Shown here piece after piece: positions 34,901-43,825 of a DNA stretch of 64,000 nucleotides. The stretch covers positions 290,345-354,344 of the forward strand of contig CAVVFA010000036.1 of the NCBI GenBank assembly GCA_963747345.1, in the 5' to 3' direction. The notes beneath the pieces were generated by a model. That model worked only from the letters and a program-made list of their open reading frames with translations, ran no database searches and was not told the origin of the DNA. The position numbers were made by a program, and so were the translations under genes. Source of the stretch: GCA-2746795 sp963747345 (GTDB lineage: Bacteria > Chloroflexota > Anaerolineae > Promineifilales > Promineifilaceae). How positions within the stretch are numbered: the first letter of the stretch is position 1; every line of letters begins with the position of its first letter.

Positions 34901-35482
34901 ATATCGACAATACCGCCCCGCTGACTAAACTGCCCCGGATCTTCCACCACGCTCACTGACTCGTAGCCAATGTCGAGCCAATGGCTGCGTGTTTTTTCCA
35001 AGTCTAACCGTCCGCCCAATTTCAAGACGCGCGTCGCCGTCAAAAAACGGCGCTTAGGCAGGGTTTTCTGCAAGAAGGCACGAGCAGAAGAGACAATAAG
35101 TGGCGGCGTGTCGGCCACGGGCATTTGCGGATGTTGTCCAGCCATCAGCCGAGCCAAGACGCGCAAGCGGCTCAAGCGGCTGGTTTCGCCCCACGGGCCT
35201 CGCTCATAGGGCAGCGGCGTTGGCTCGTAGAAACGGTAGACGTGGGGATCTTCTGGCAGCCACGCCTCTAACGTCTGCATCCAGCGCGAGGCAGAATCAA
35301 CCCGCCCCGTGAGCAGCAAAATAGGCACTTGCCGACTGCGGAACAGTTTTGCCAATATCGGCGCACGGGCGCTGGACGGCAGGAGTAAGGGGGAAACGGC
35401 CGTTTCCCCATCCAGCGCCTCAATAAACTCACCGTAGGCCGGTAATTCGTCGAAAATTTTGAGTATTCCAGATAAGATCCAT
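31921..35482 (-). CDS. mfd: Transcription-repair coupling factor Mfd
   Basis: DNA translocase that removes RNA polymerase stalled at lesions and recruits UvrABC. In order it shows a UvrB-like N-terminal region (RVDSASRWMQTLEAWLPEDP, FSQRGGIVDIFPPQVPFPIR), an RNA-polymerase-interacting domain (GDYVVHLEYGIGKFQGL, YLLVKYANSDVLYVPV), and a RecG-like helicase with Walker A GDVGYGKTEVA, DEEQRFGV, TATPIPRTLYM and QLRGRVGR. A C-terminal TRCF domain closes it. The reading frame clearly extends upstream of 35355 to give LKIFDELPAYGEFIEAL, the expected N-terminus. The nearest ATG, at 35482, is in another frame (MDLI), so either one base is wrong near 35470 or a non-ATG start is used. The N-terminus is uncertain; the rest is firm. 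Confidence 0.96.
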
Positions 35483-35517
35483 AATGATTAAAGATTGAAG
35501 ATTAACGATTAACGATT

Positions 35518-35602
35518 TACAGCGCACTTCAACCGTTCACTGTTCACTGAAAACTGTTTACTGTCCACTGTTCACTGTCCACTGCCTACTGTTCACTGTT
35601 CC
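35518..35602. repeat. Low-complexity CACTGTTCACTGTCCACTG repeat
   Basis: About 85 bases of irregular 11-12 base units (TTCACTGTTCAC, CACTGTCCACTG) lie between mfd and pth and form the last codons of pth. No function is visible; it is a possible recombination or slippage site. Confidence 0.8.
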
Positions 35603-36221
35603 GCTGCGTATTATGCCGCGTCATTGCCAGGTTGATACCCTCTGTCACAAACGTTTCGACTGCCTTCACCGCTTCATCGAGTAGTTCATTAACGATAGGC
35701 AAGTCGTCGTTGCCAAAATCTTGCAGGACGTGAGCAGAAGCTGGCATTTTGCCCGGAGGCCGGCCAATGCCCAGGCGCATTCGCGGGAAGTCTTGGCCGA
35801 GATGGTTGGTGATGGATTTCATGCCATTGTGGCCGCCTGTGCCGCCTTTTTCACGCATACGCAGGGTTCCCAGCGGCAAATCCAGCTCATCATAAATGAC
35901 GAGTACGTACTCTGGCGGGATTTTGTAGAAGTTTGCCAGCGGCCCCACGGCGTCGCCGCTGAGATTCATGTAGGTTTGGGGTTTGGCGAGGATGACGGGT
36001 TTGTTGGCACAACGGCCGTTTCCCACAATCGCCTTGTTCTGCACTTTGCCCAGGCTAATCCCGCAAGTCTCAGCCAGCCGGTCAATCGCCATGAAACCGA
36101 TGTTGTGGCGGTTGCTTTTGTGTTCGCGGCCAGGATTGCCCAAACCCACGATGAGGTATTTGTCTGTGTCGGAAGGCTCTTCCGCTTCTTTATGAAATAG
36201 TCGATCCCAAATGTCTTGCAT
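35586..36221 (-). CDS. pth: Peptidyl-tRNA hydrolase
   Basis: Recycles tRNA from peptidyl-tRNA released during abortive translation. 211 residues, close to the bacterial norm of about 190 plus a 20-residue N-terminal extension (MQDIWDRLFHKEAEEP). Signature motifs: YLIVGLGNPGREHKSNRHNIGF with the catalytic His, PVILAKPQTYMNLSG with the conserved Asn, VIYDELDLPLG with the Asp, and REKGGTGGHNGMKSI. The last residues come from a simple repeat, so the true C-terminus may vary. It lies 13 bases after the upstream secreted-protein gene and is likely in one - strand transcript with it and with mfd. Confidence 0.97.
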   Translation of the reverse strand: MQDIWDRLFHKEAEEPSDTDKYLIVGLGNPGREHKSNRHNIGFMAIDRLAETCGISLGKVQNKAIVGNGRCANKPVILAKPQTYMNLSGDAVGPLANFYKIPPEYVLVIYDELDLPLGTLRMREKGGTGGHNGMKSITNHLGQDFPRMRLGIGRPPGKMPASAHVLQDFGNDDLPIVNELLDEAVKAVETFVTEGINLAMTRHNTQRNSEQ

Positions 36222-36233
36222 AATTTTTGTCCG

Positions 36234-37136
36234 TTATGCCCCCTCCCCAGCCCTCCCCCAAAGGTGGAGGGAACAAGTCTCCCTCTCCCTTTTCAGGGGG
36301 AGGGTCGGGGTGGGGGTTATTCTTTTCTTCGCCCAATACCATTGCCACAGCCGACGCCCACTAGCACGCACGAGCAGATACAAAGCCATCAACCCGAACA
36401 AGAAACCAACTATGCCCACACCCAGCCAAAACGCTCGTCCAAACCGGTTTGTATCGACAGTTTCTAGTTGACCAAACAGACCACCGCTCGATTCACTATC
36501 CGTCTCACCAGCAGTAGAAGCAGATGGTGTTTCCACGGGGCCTGGCAATGGTGTCGAGGTCGGGAACGGTGTCAGGGATGGGAGCGCGGCTGGTTGGAAA
36601 ACGGCCGTTGCTGCCAAAGTCGCTGGTGGAGCCAAACCCTCATCCGCTGTCCCTTCTGCTGTCGAAGTCGGCGTCGGCGTAGGTTGGTCGTTGGCAATGA
36701 TCAGGTCACTGACAAAATATTCGTCGTAGTTGTAATCCGTTTTTACCACGCGCAAACGCAGTTGATAACGGCCGTCGGGAAAAACTGGCGCACCGATGTC
36801 TCGACCGATGCTCGTGTTCCAAATCGCCAAGGTGCCATTTGTGACAGGTTCGCTGCCTTCGGCAAATACAATCCAGTCTGCCGCCGGGTTTGTCACATAC
36901 CGGAAAGCCAGCTCATACCGGAGATACTCAGGATGAGCCGCGGTACCGATAACCACCACCGTACCCGCTAACTCACTGCCGGCGGCTGGTTCGGTAATGC
37001 CATTGTTTGACTGTGCCTGAATGGGCAAAACGGCCGTTTTCAGCAACAAAACAGCAAACGTTAATAGTACCAAAGCAGACCAGCAAATCGCTGGCAGAGC
37101 TACTCTCTTTCGTTTAAGATACGCACCATTGACCAT
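36234..37136 (-). CDS. Secreted membrane-anchored protein, function unknown
   Basis: 300 residues: an N-terminal signal or anchor (hydrophobic about residues 14-35, possible cut after QAQ), a beta-rich extracytoplasmic domain (about 45-150, VVVIGTAAHPEYLRYELAFR, FPDGRYQLRLRVV), then a Thr/Pro/Ser linker, then one transmembrane segment near residue 245 (FWLGVGIVGFLFGLMALYLL). The domain resembles the Ig-like folds that often carry a statement on change relative to a reference, but no named family was recognised. The last ~25 residues are encoded by a G+C-rich intergenic repeat, so the native C-terminus may be at the RASGRRLWQWYW region. Confidence 0.6.
   Translation of the reverse strand: MVNGAYLKRKRVALPAICWSALVLLTFAVLLLKTAVLPIQAQSNNGITEPAAGSELAGTVVVIGTAAHPEYLRYELAFRYVTNPAADWIVFAEGSEPVTNGTLAIWNTSIGRDIGAPVFPDGRYQLRLRVVKTDYNYDEYFVSDLIIANDQPTPTPTSTAEGTADEGLAPPATLAATAVFQPAALPSLTPFPTSTPLPGPVETPSASTAGETDSESSGGLFGQLETVDTNRFGRAFWLGVGIVGFLFGLMALYLLVRASGRRLWQWYWAKKRITPTPTLPLKRERETCSLHLWGRAGEGA
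36238..36318. repeat. CCCTCCCC/GGGGAGGG hairpin repeat, copy 1
   Basis: C-rich and G-rich arms (CCCTCCCCAGCCCTCCCCC; GGGGGAGGGTCGGGGTGGGG) with CCCTCTCCC between. The same element is at 39311-39398 in the other orientation. Here it overlaps the 3' end of a coding frame. Confidence 0.8.
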
Positions 37137-37379
37137 GTTATCTTTTCAAGGTAAAACAAACGAGCGAGTCTAACACAATCCCCCTTGTCTGACGAGAGGC
37201 GGACGTGAGATTTGAGTTAAACTTAAGCTCCACTTAATCAACCGATAAGGACGACTGCTCACCGCAACTGGTATAGTTTCCTTTTCAACAATTTGGCAAA
37301 ACGGCCGTTACCGGAAACCATCACGTCTTTAGCGTATCCCCGCTGACAGCCAACACAATATCCTTAATGGGAGTAATTT

Positions 37380-39305
37380 ATGTTCAAACAACGAAAAACA
37401 GGTTGGCTGGCTATCATCAGCAGCCTCATTCTAGCGGCTCTGCTGTTATCGGCCTGTAGTGTCGATATTCCAGCAGAAACAGTGCCAACAGACAACGAGT
37501 CCGATGGAGCAGATGCCAGCGAAGACACAAAAGTCATCAGTGACATCAGCGACATATTTGAGGAAACCGGCAATGGTACCCCAAGCAATAACACCACCGA
37601 TGCCCTCCCAGCCGATACCGAAATCGACGTCAACGGGATTCCGATTGGCTTCACCGAAAATGGCAACCCATACCGAGGCAATCCCAATGCCCCCGTCGTC
37701 ATCGAGGAGTTCTCCGACTTCCAGTGACCGTTTTGCGGCCGGTTTGCGGAGCAAACCCTCAGTGTGTTAGACCAAAATCAAATTCTCAATGGTGACGTTT
37801 TATATATTTACTATGATTATCCGCTAAACATCCATCCCCAAGCGGAAGTTTCAGCCAATGCGGCACGTTGCGCCGGAGAAACCAGTGCCGCCGCCTACTG
37901 GCAAATGCACGACATCCTGTTTGCTCGCCCGCAAGAGTGGAGCAATAACAATGCCAATGAAGCCTTCATCCGCTATGCTGAAGAAATAGGACTGGATGTT
38001 GCCAACTTTACCGCGTGTGTTGAAGAAGGCCGGTACGCCGATCAGGTTCAAGCCGACTTTGACTATGGCATTAGCAAAGGTGTCTCCAGCACGCCTTACT
38101 TCTTTGTCAACGACCAACCGCTCGTAGGCGCACAGCCACTCGACGTATTTAACCAGGCCATCGCCACCGTCAAAGAGGGTGGGGAACTGGCAAACGCCCA
38201 ACCAGAAGCGGCACCAGAACCCACGCGCGTCGTCGTTTCTGACGAAGGCGTCGCGGCAATCTTGGGCCAGGACACTGCCCCCTACACCATCGTCGAGTTC
38301 ACCGATTACGGCTGTGAAAACTGCGCCCTTCATGCCATCAACACCCTGCCCAAAGTGAAAGAATACCTCATCAATCTAGGCCAAATTCGCTACATCCTCA
38401 AGGATATGCCCGGTGAATCTGGCAGCCCTGAAGTGCAAACGGCCGCTATCGCCGCCCGCTGTGCAGGTGAACAAGACGCCTACTGGGAAATGCACGATTC
38501 CCTGTTTGCCAACCAGGCAACGTGGCTTGGCACCGCTGATGCCGATGCCGTATTCACCAGTTTAGCCGACGAGTTGTCGCTGGATACCACTGCTTTTGCT
38601 GACTGTATAACAAGTGGCAAATTCGATACCGTTTTACAGAGCAATGTTAGTGAAGCTCAAACGTTGGCGATTGGTGGTTACCCGCACTTTATCATCGAAG
38701 GGCAGCAGCTCAACAGCACCGAACCCAATGCGCTGGCTCTTGCTTTGGGACTGCCGATGGACGTGCCGGTTGATAACGGCGCGTTTGCGCTGGGAGACCC
38801 CGACGCGCCAATCACCATCCTGGAATACACCGATTACCAATGTCCCTTCTGCACCCAGCATTTTAAGGAAACGCTGCCTGCTCTCAAGGAAAACTTTATC
38901 GACACGGGCAAGGTGTATTACGTCATCAAAGATTTCCCGCTGACGAGTATTCATCCGCAAGCTGTGAAGGCGGCGGAAGCGGCTCGTTGTGCGGCTGAAC
39001 AGGATGCTTACATGGAGATACACGACGCGCTGTTTTCACGACAAGCGGAGTGGAGCGGTAACCCTGACGCTGAGAATGTTTTCATCGGCTTTGCTGCGGA
39101 GGCTGGTTTGGACGAGGCTGCCTTTACGGATTGTTTGAGCAGTGGCAAAATGGAAACGGCCGTTATCGATAATCTAAACGAAGGCGCGAGTTTTGGTGTC
39201 ACTGGCACGCCAGCATTCTTCATCAATGGTATCCTCGTTTCTGGCGCACTGCCGTATGATTCCTTCGAGCAAGGGCTTAACGGTATGTTGGCAGATTTGG
39301 AATAA
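37380..39305 (+). CDS. Triple DsbA/thioredoxin-domain lipoprotein with in-frame TGA (candidate selenoprotein)
   Basis: 641 codons. Lipobox LLLSAC, an acidic spacer, then three DsbA-like thioredoxin domains in tandem. Each starts with the same strand and motif: domain 1 (from codon ~105) EFSDFQ-stop-PFCGRF, domain 2 (~295) EFTDYGCENCALH, domain 3 (~475) EYTDYQCPFCTQH. The stop is TGA at codon 116 (37725-37727), exactly where the first Cys of CPFC belongs, and the frame continues unchanged with the rest of a normal domain (YYDYPLNIHPQA, GVSSTPYFFVNDQPL). This would give a Sec-x-x-Cys redox site if the TGA is read as selenocysteine. A hairpin follows the TGA. The alternatives are a nonsense mutation or a base error from TGC/TGT. 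The protein would act outside the membrane in disulfide exchange. GGGAG precedes the ATG. Confidence 0.85.
37725..37757 (+). promoter_or_regulatory. Candidate bacterial SECIS: TGA plus downstream hairpin
   Basis: TGA (37725-37727) is followed after 13 bases by a perfect 7-bp stem GGTTTGC / GCAAACC (37741-37747 with 37751-37757) and a GGA loop. Bacterial SECIS elements lie just 3' of the UGA, inside the coding region, with a small apical loop that has G at its start; this one fits that general plan. The equivalent positions in domains 2 and 3 of the same gene, which have normal Cys codons, have no such hairpin. Not tested by folding. Confidence 0.5.
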
Positions 39306-39310
39306 GAATC

Positions 39311-39398
39311 TCACCCCCACCCTAACCCTCCCCCAAAGGGAGAGGGGATCGGTCTGGCTCCCTCCCCCTCGTAGGGGGAGGGCTGGGGAGAGGGTAAA
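39311..39398. repeat. CCCTCCCC/GGGGAGGG hairpin repeat, copy 2
   Basis: Second copy of the G/C-run element seen at 36238-36318 (CACCCCCACCCTAACCC, CCCTCCCCCTCGTAGGGGGA). It fills the gap between the DsbA-like gene and the methyltransferase gene and may end transcription. Confidence 0.8.
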
Positions 39399-39412
39399 GC
39401 GTTCATTTTTTT

Positions 39413-40366
39413 ATGACCGAAACGCAAAAGAAACGGGCACCCCGCAATCGAACATTAACCCTCTCCGCAGAAGAACAAGCTGTGTTGCAGGGTCAACTTT
39501 TGCATGTAAAAGCGCCCGTTTCGACTGAAGCAGTCATCAATTGCACCATCCAGCAGGATTTGTTTGAGGTGTTGACCTGGCTGCCAAGCGAGTCTGTAGA
39601 CCTGCTGTTTGCCGACCCGCCCTATAACCTGACAAAATCGTTTAACGGCCGTTCCTTCAACGCCACCACCCTCTCTGCATATGAAACCTGGCTGGAAAGC
39701 TGGCTCCTCCCGCTCAAACGCATTCTCAAACCCAGCGCGTCGTTGTACATTTGTGGCGATTGGCGCTCGGCAGCGGCGATTCAGCGGGTGCTGGAAAGCC
39801 ATTTCATCGTGCGCAACCGCATCACCTGGGAACGAGAGAAAGGGCGCGGCGCCAAATCAAACTGGAAAAACGCCTCGGAAGATATCTGGTTTGCTACGAT
39901 GTCGGACGAATACACGTTTAATGTCGATGCCGTCAAGGTGAAGCGACAGGTCATCGCGCCGTACACCACTGAGAATGGGCTGCCGAAAGATTGGGATGAT
40001 GGGGAAAACGGCCGTTTCCGCCTAACCCATCCCTCAAACTTGTGGACTGACCTCACCGTCCCCTTCTGGTCTATGCCCGAAAATACCGACCATCCCACGC
40101 AAAAGCCAGAAAAACTGTTGGCAAAAATCATCCTCGCCAGCAGCAACGAAGGGGATGTGGTTTTTGATCCGTTCTTGGGGTCTGGCACGACATCCGTCGT
40201 CGCAAAAAAGCTGCACCGGCAGTACATCGGTGTGGAGATTGATGAACAGTTCGCTTGCCTGGCAGAGAAACGGTTAGCATTGGCCGATTCTGAACCGTCC
40301 ATTCAAGGCTATGCTGATGGTTTCTTCTGGGAGCGCAATACACTCGCCGCCCAGAAAAAATCATAA
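39413..40366 (+). CDS. DNA methyltransferase, N6-adenine/N4-cytosine type, no restriction partner
   Basis: 317 residues. It has the catalytic motif ADPPYNL (motif IV) near residue 67 and the SAM-binding motif FDPFLGSGTTS (motif I) near residue 255. Motif IV comes before motif I, as in beta-class amino-methyltransferases. HPTQKPEKLL just before motif I is also typical. Target modification is N6-methyl-A or N4-methyl-C; the recognition site cannot be read from sequence. No restriction endonuclease gene is adjacent, so it may be an orphan methylase. It contains two AACGGCCGTT motifs. A link between this enzyme and that palindrome is only a hypothesis. The ATG follows a poly-T run without a clear ribosome site. 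Confidence 0.9.
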   Translation: MTETQKKRAPRNRTLTLSAEEQAVLQGQLLHVKAPVSTEAVINCTIQQDLFEVLTWLPSESVDLLFADPPYNLTKSFNGRSFNATTLSAYETWLESWLLPLKRILKPSASLYICGDWRSAAAIQRVLESHFIVRNRITWEREKGRGAKSNWKNASEDIWFATMSDEYTFNVDAVKVKRQVIAPYTTENGLPKDWDDGENGRFRLTHPSNLWTDLTVPFWSMPENTDHPTQKPEKLLAKIILASSNEGDVVFDPFLGSGTTSVVAKKLHRQYIGVEIDEQFACLAEKRLALADSEPSIQGYADGFFWERNTLAAQKKS

Positions 40367-40473
40367 AGCTAATTCTTCTAACGCAGAGACACAGAGATGC
40401 AGAGGTTTAAAAAATCTGCGTAATCTGTGTAATCTGCGGATGTAACAAAAATAACCCGATACACCCGTAGCCT

Positions 40474-41478
40474 ATGCACATTCTATTTAACGACATTCAC
40501 GTTCAGCTCACCAGCCCAGATGCAGCAATACAAGCTCAATGGGCGCGACTTTTCGCGGGTTGGTCGCCAGCAAACGGCCGTTCCTCCCATATCATCCTCC
40601 ATCTCAAACTCTCAAATACACTGCCCCCACTGCCCACGCAACCACCTTTTTTTAGCGACACGCAGCGCACTTCCGGCGAAAATGGCATTCTCGATGTGTA
40701 TCAGTTAGAAGGCGACCATGTGTTGCTGCACTTTCTGAATGGGGCGCAAATCAGCTTGCCGTTAAAACCGCCATCCCCCACAGAACCATTAACAGCGACC
40801 GGCACAATTTTACCGGCTGTGTTCCACGACGGCCGTTTTCTCGACATCACCTACACCAGTTTAGCCCCCCTCTTTCGGCGGTTTGGTTACTTTATGATCC
40901 ACGCCTTTGCCGCTGCCCAAAACGGCCGTGGCATCCTCATCGTCGGGCCATCGGGCAGCGGCAAAACAACGACCGGCCTCAGCCTCATTTTGGCTGGCTG
41001 GCAACTGCTGTGCAACGACGTGCTGCTCATCCAAAACACACCAGAAGGCATCATCGCCCATGCCACCCCCGACGACATCACCATACGCCCCAAGACGTTT
41101 ACGCTGCTGCCAGAACTGGCGCAGTTCGTGCCAGAAGGGAAACCTTTAGACCAAGTGGTAGATTTAACGGGGAATGATCTGACAAACGGCCGTTGGGCAG
41201 ACCCCACGCCCATCGAGACCATCTACATTCCTAAAATTGAAGAGAGAATGGGGAGTGAAAAACGGCCGTTAAGCCGAGCCATCTGTCTAGCGCAACTCAT
41301 GGAAGAAAGCGTCGATAAATGGGACACCCAAACACTCCCTGACCACCTCAACGCCCTGCAAACATGCGTCCATCAGGCACAAACCTACACGCTTCATTTA
41401 GGCACAAATATAGCGGAACTATCAGACGTGATTCAGCAGATTGATTCAGAAGCAGTTAGGAATGATGCAGGAGATTAG
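40474..41478 (+). CDS. HPr-kinase-like P-loop protein
   Basis: 334 residues. The C-terminal half has a P-loop GPSGSGKTTTGLSL with following LCNDVLLI, the layout of the HPr serine kinase/phosphatase and PEP-carboxykinase-like fold. The N-terminal ~130 residues (FNDIHVQL, SHIILHLKL, DHVLLHFLNG) are a beta-rich domain often seen with such HprK-like proteins in peptide-modification or PqqD-type contexts. No substrate partner such as PqqD, HPr or a precursor peptide is seen nearby. A kinase activity is inferred. Five copies of ACGGCCGT lie within it. The 107-base gap before it (40367-40473) holds only degenerate CAGAGACACAGAG and AATCTGCGTAATCTG repeats. Confidence 0.7.
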   Translation: MHILFNDIHVQLTSPDAAIQAQWARLFAGWSPANGRSSHIILHLKLSNTLPPLPTQPPFFSDTQRTSGENGILDVYQLEGDHVLLHFLNGAQISLPLKPPSPTEPLTATGTILPAVFHDGRFLDITYTSLAPLFRRFGYFMIHAFAAAQNGRGILIVGPSGSGKTTTGLSLILAGWQLLCNDVLLIQNTPEGIIAHATPDDITIRPKTFTLLPELAQFVPEGKPLDQVVDLTGNDLTNGRWADPTPIETIYIPKIEERMGSEKRPLSRAICLAQLMEESVDKWDTQTLPDHLNALQTCVHQAQTYTLHLGTNIAELSDVIQQIDSEAVRNDAGD

Positions 41479-41543
41479 AGACGCAATCAATCTCCAATCT
41501 CCAATCTCCAACCCCAGCTACCCAAATCATCTAAATTCCGTCC

Positions 41544-42143
41544 CTAATTCCGGCGATACCAAAACCAGGCAGATGCCCAGGGCGGCTTATCCTCAACCTG
41601 TGTTTTGCCATGCCGCACATCTTCCAGCGTAAACTGACTGTTAAACAATTCATAAACAGTCTCTTCATAAATACCGCGCCCTGGAATATCAGCCTTGTCA
41701 TCACGTAAATGGGCAAAGAGCACATATTGACCGCCAGGCTTCAACAAACGATGCACGCCATCCCGATACCGCCGCAAATCAGCATTATCTAAAGCGTGCA
41801 TACACCCCACGTCGATAGCCAAATCATACGCATCGTGCAAAAAGCTCAAGTCTGTCACCCGCCCCATATGGAACTCAACGTTATCCGACACCTTCATCCG
41901 TTCGGCGCGGGAGATGGCTTTGGCAATCGCCAGGGAGATGAAATCCACCCCGTCTACCTGCCACCCGCTTTGCGCTAGATAAATTGAAGAACGGCCGTAG
42001 CCACAGCCCAAATCCAGCGCCCGTCCGGGTGGTAGCTTTTCAGCCAACGCCACAATTTCAGGCGGCGGCATATCGTCACCCCAAGGTACCTGCCCCGTTT
42101 CGTAACGCGCTAATAAGCTGCTGTAGACATCTTCATCGCTCAT
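41544..42143 (-). CDS. Class I SAM-dependent methyltransferase
   Basis: 199 residues. SAM-binding motif ALDLGCGYGRSSIYLA (motif I) at about residue 42, GVDFISLAIAKA with the acidic residue after the second strand, DLAIDVGCMHAL, and LKPGGQYVLFAHL as the post-motif III helix-strand turn. The substrate is unknown; the overall look is of the small-molecule or thiopurine/tellurite-type methyltransferases. It converges on the HPr-kinase-like gene across a short spacer with CCAATCTCCAATCTCC repeats (41488-41512). It carries one ACGGCCGT motif. Confidence 0.88.
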   Translation of the reverse strand: MSDEDVYSSLLARYETGQVPWGDDMPPPEIVALAEKLPPGRALDLGCGYGRSSIYLAQSGWQVDGVDFISLAIAKAISRAERMKVSDNVEFHMGRVTDLSFLHDAYDLAIDVGCMHALDNADLRRYRDGVHRLLKPGGQYVLFAHLRDDKADIPGRGIYEETVYELFNSQFTLEDVRHGKTQVEDKPPWASAWFWYRRN

Positions 42144-42210
42144 CGTACCATCCTTTTTTAGGCTTTCTTATCCTCGCGCATAGTGTAACATGAAACGGCC
42201 GGGCAGTGCA

Positions 42211-42378
42211 GACCTCCGAGGTTTTATTGAGGTTTAAAAATTTAATCGGGTCATTCATAGCAGAGTTCGCACGCCCACGTGCGAACGGGTCTCGCGGAAC
42301 CCGGCACGTGGGCGTGCCTAACTCTACAATAAGAGATACATCGGTTATTTTCTTAATGTCAAAAAAACCTCGGAGGTC
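42211..42378. repeat. 168-bp nested inverted-repeat element (MITE-like)
   Basis: Perfect 15-base terminal inverted repeats GACCTCCGAGGTTTT (42211-42225) and its complement (42364-42378) enclose a second near-perfect inverted repeat. The inner arms are AGAGTTCGCACGCCCACGTGC (42262-42282) and the complementary arm at 42304-42325. No coding frame. It could fold into a long cruciform or act as a terminator between the flanking genes. Too short to encode its own transposase; a non-autonomous element is inferred. Confidence 0.8.
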
Positions 42379-42419
42379 TTTTTATGGGGAAACTCCCCAT
42401 CTCTGCTAAAATCACACAC

Positions 42420-43273
42420 ATGAAAACTACCCCAAGAAAACCTCCCCCTCATCGTCGGCTTCGTCTCCGACCTCATGTTCACCCCGCGCATCGCCAACGT
42501 CGCCCGCCACCTCAACTACGACATCAAATGGATCGAATCCCCTGCCGCTTTAGGCGCTCAAACCGCAGACTTACCGCCAGAAACACGTGGCGAATCCCTG
42601 CACGGGCAAGAAGGCCAACTCTTTGAACAACTCACCGCCTGGCAACCCGCCCTACTCCTCTTCGACCTCAACAACAACGCCATCCCTTGGCGGCGCTGGA
42701 TAGCCCTGCTCCGCTCATCCGCCGCCACCCGCCGTCTTCCCATTCTCTGCTTTGGCTCACACATGGATGTGACCGCGATGTCGGACGCCAAAAATGCAGG
42801 AGCCGATGCCGTGTTGGCGCGTTCTCGCTTCACCAGCGACATGCCGAACCTCATTCAGCAACTATGCCAAACGGCCCGATCAACAAGCCGTCGAAACCGC
42901 CTGCCAAGAACCACTGTCAGCATTAGCCCGACAAGGCATTGAATTATTCAACGCAGGGCAATACTACCAATGCCACGACGCCTTAGAAGAAGCCTGGAAG
43001 CTGGATGAAACAGCGGGACGAGACCTTTATCGAAGCATCCTCCAAGTTGGTATTGCTTTATATCAAATCGAACGGAAAAACTATCGCGGGGCGGTGAAAA
43101 TGTTGCTGCGCGTACGCCAATGGCTCGAACCATTGCCAGATGTATGCCGAGGTGTCAACGTCGCTAAATTGCGCCAAAACACGCAAACCATCCACACCGA
43201 ACTGACAAATGTAGGTGAAGAAAAGATAGGGGAATTCAATTGGGACATCGTAGAACCAATCGAATATACCTAG
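42420..43273 (+). CDS. Receiver-like domain fused to DUF309 domain, two frameshifts
   Basis: Reads as one gene from ATG 42420 with two frame changes. One is in the C-rich stretch near 42445 (MKTTPRKP to LPLIVGFVSDLMFTPRIAN) and one near 42873 (NLIQQLC to AKRPDQQAVETACQEP). The N-terminal part has the alternating fold of a response-regulator receiver with a possible phospho-acceptor Asp in LLLFDLNNN, but no clear switch Lys (VLARSRF). The C-terminal part matches DUF309: ARQGIELFNAGQYYQCHDALEEAWKL, with the conserved H-x-x-x-E, then GIALYQIERKNYRGAVKMLLR. Function unknown. Two separate genes is the alternative, but neither piece has its own ribosome site. Confidence 0.65.
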
Positions 43274-43278
43274 CCTCA

Positions 43279-43297
43279 TTCCACGCGAAGCGTGGAA
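43279..43297. repeat. TTCCACGC hairpin between convergent genes
   Basis: Perfect hairpin TTCCACGC-GAA-GCGTGGAA followed by CGAGGG. It is the same element as in 8120-8138. Sitting between the 3' ends of two converging genes it may act as a transcription terminator. Confidence 0.75.
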
Positions 43298-43304
43298 CGA
43301 GGGA

Positions 43305-43796
43305 CTAAAAGGGTAGCGGCAACCGATCCCGCCAGGGCAAATTGATGCCATAAACACGCAAGGTTTCTGGGTGAATAAGCCACGCTAGACCCAACAGCGG
43401 CTGGATCAGCGGAAAAAAGCCATAATCCGCGCCAAAGTGCGCCCAAACCGTGCGCCCAATCAAATCGGGCGAAATATAGCTTAACGTACCGATCACAATC
43501 GTCATGAAGCTCTCAAACAGCAGCACCCCCACCGACAATTTCCACGCCCAGCGCCGTTTCACGACAAAGCCTATCGTCGCCGTCAGGTAGCACAGCGCCG
43601 CAATACCACTCAAAATGGCTGGCATGTAGTAAGTCATATCCTCTTTGAAAAAGAGCTGGTATATGGAGCGCACACCCGTTGACAGCGCCAACACTGGATA
43701 CGACACGGCCAAAATCACCCCGGCCGCCTGGATAAATCCAGAGAGACCAGCTTCGGCAACGGTTTGTTCTTCTTGTGGTTTGTTTTCTTTTGTCAT
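43305..43796 (-). CDS. Integral membrane protein, four segments, function unknown
   Basis: 163 residues with a short charged cytoplasmic N-terminus (MTKENKPQEEQT) and four predicted transmembrane segments, at about residues 20-45, 57-82, 86-106 and 128-145. One is YMPAILSGIAALCYLTATIG and one is GFFPLIQPLLGLAWLI. No catalytic or transport signature was recognised. A pair of repeats borders it on both sides. Confidence 0.7.
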   Translation of the reverse strand: MTKENKPQEEQTVAEAGLSGFIQAAGVILAVSYPVLALSTGVRSIYQLFFKEDMTYYMPAILSGIAALCYLTATIGFVVKRRWAWKLSVGVLLFESFMTIVIGTLSYISPDLIGRTVWAHFGADYGFFPLIQPLLGLAWLIHPETLRVYGINLPWRDRLPLPF

Positions 43797-43825
43797 TATT
43801 TATTCCGTCAAAAATTTATTAGGTT

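Noticed and set aside
35355..35355. TTG at 35355 as start of mfd
   Set aside because: Conserved N-terminal Mfd sequence (LKIFDELPAYGEFIEAL) is encoded upstream in the same frame.
37725..37727. TGA as the true end of a short 115-residue lipoprotein with a second gene starting at about 37764
   Set aside because: The same frame continues without an indel into the rest of a DsbA domain, there is no ribosome site before 37764, and the TGA falls exactly at a catalytic Cys position.
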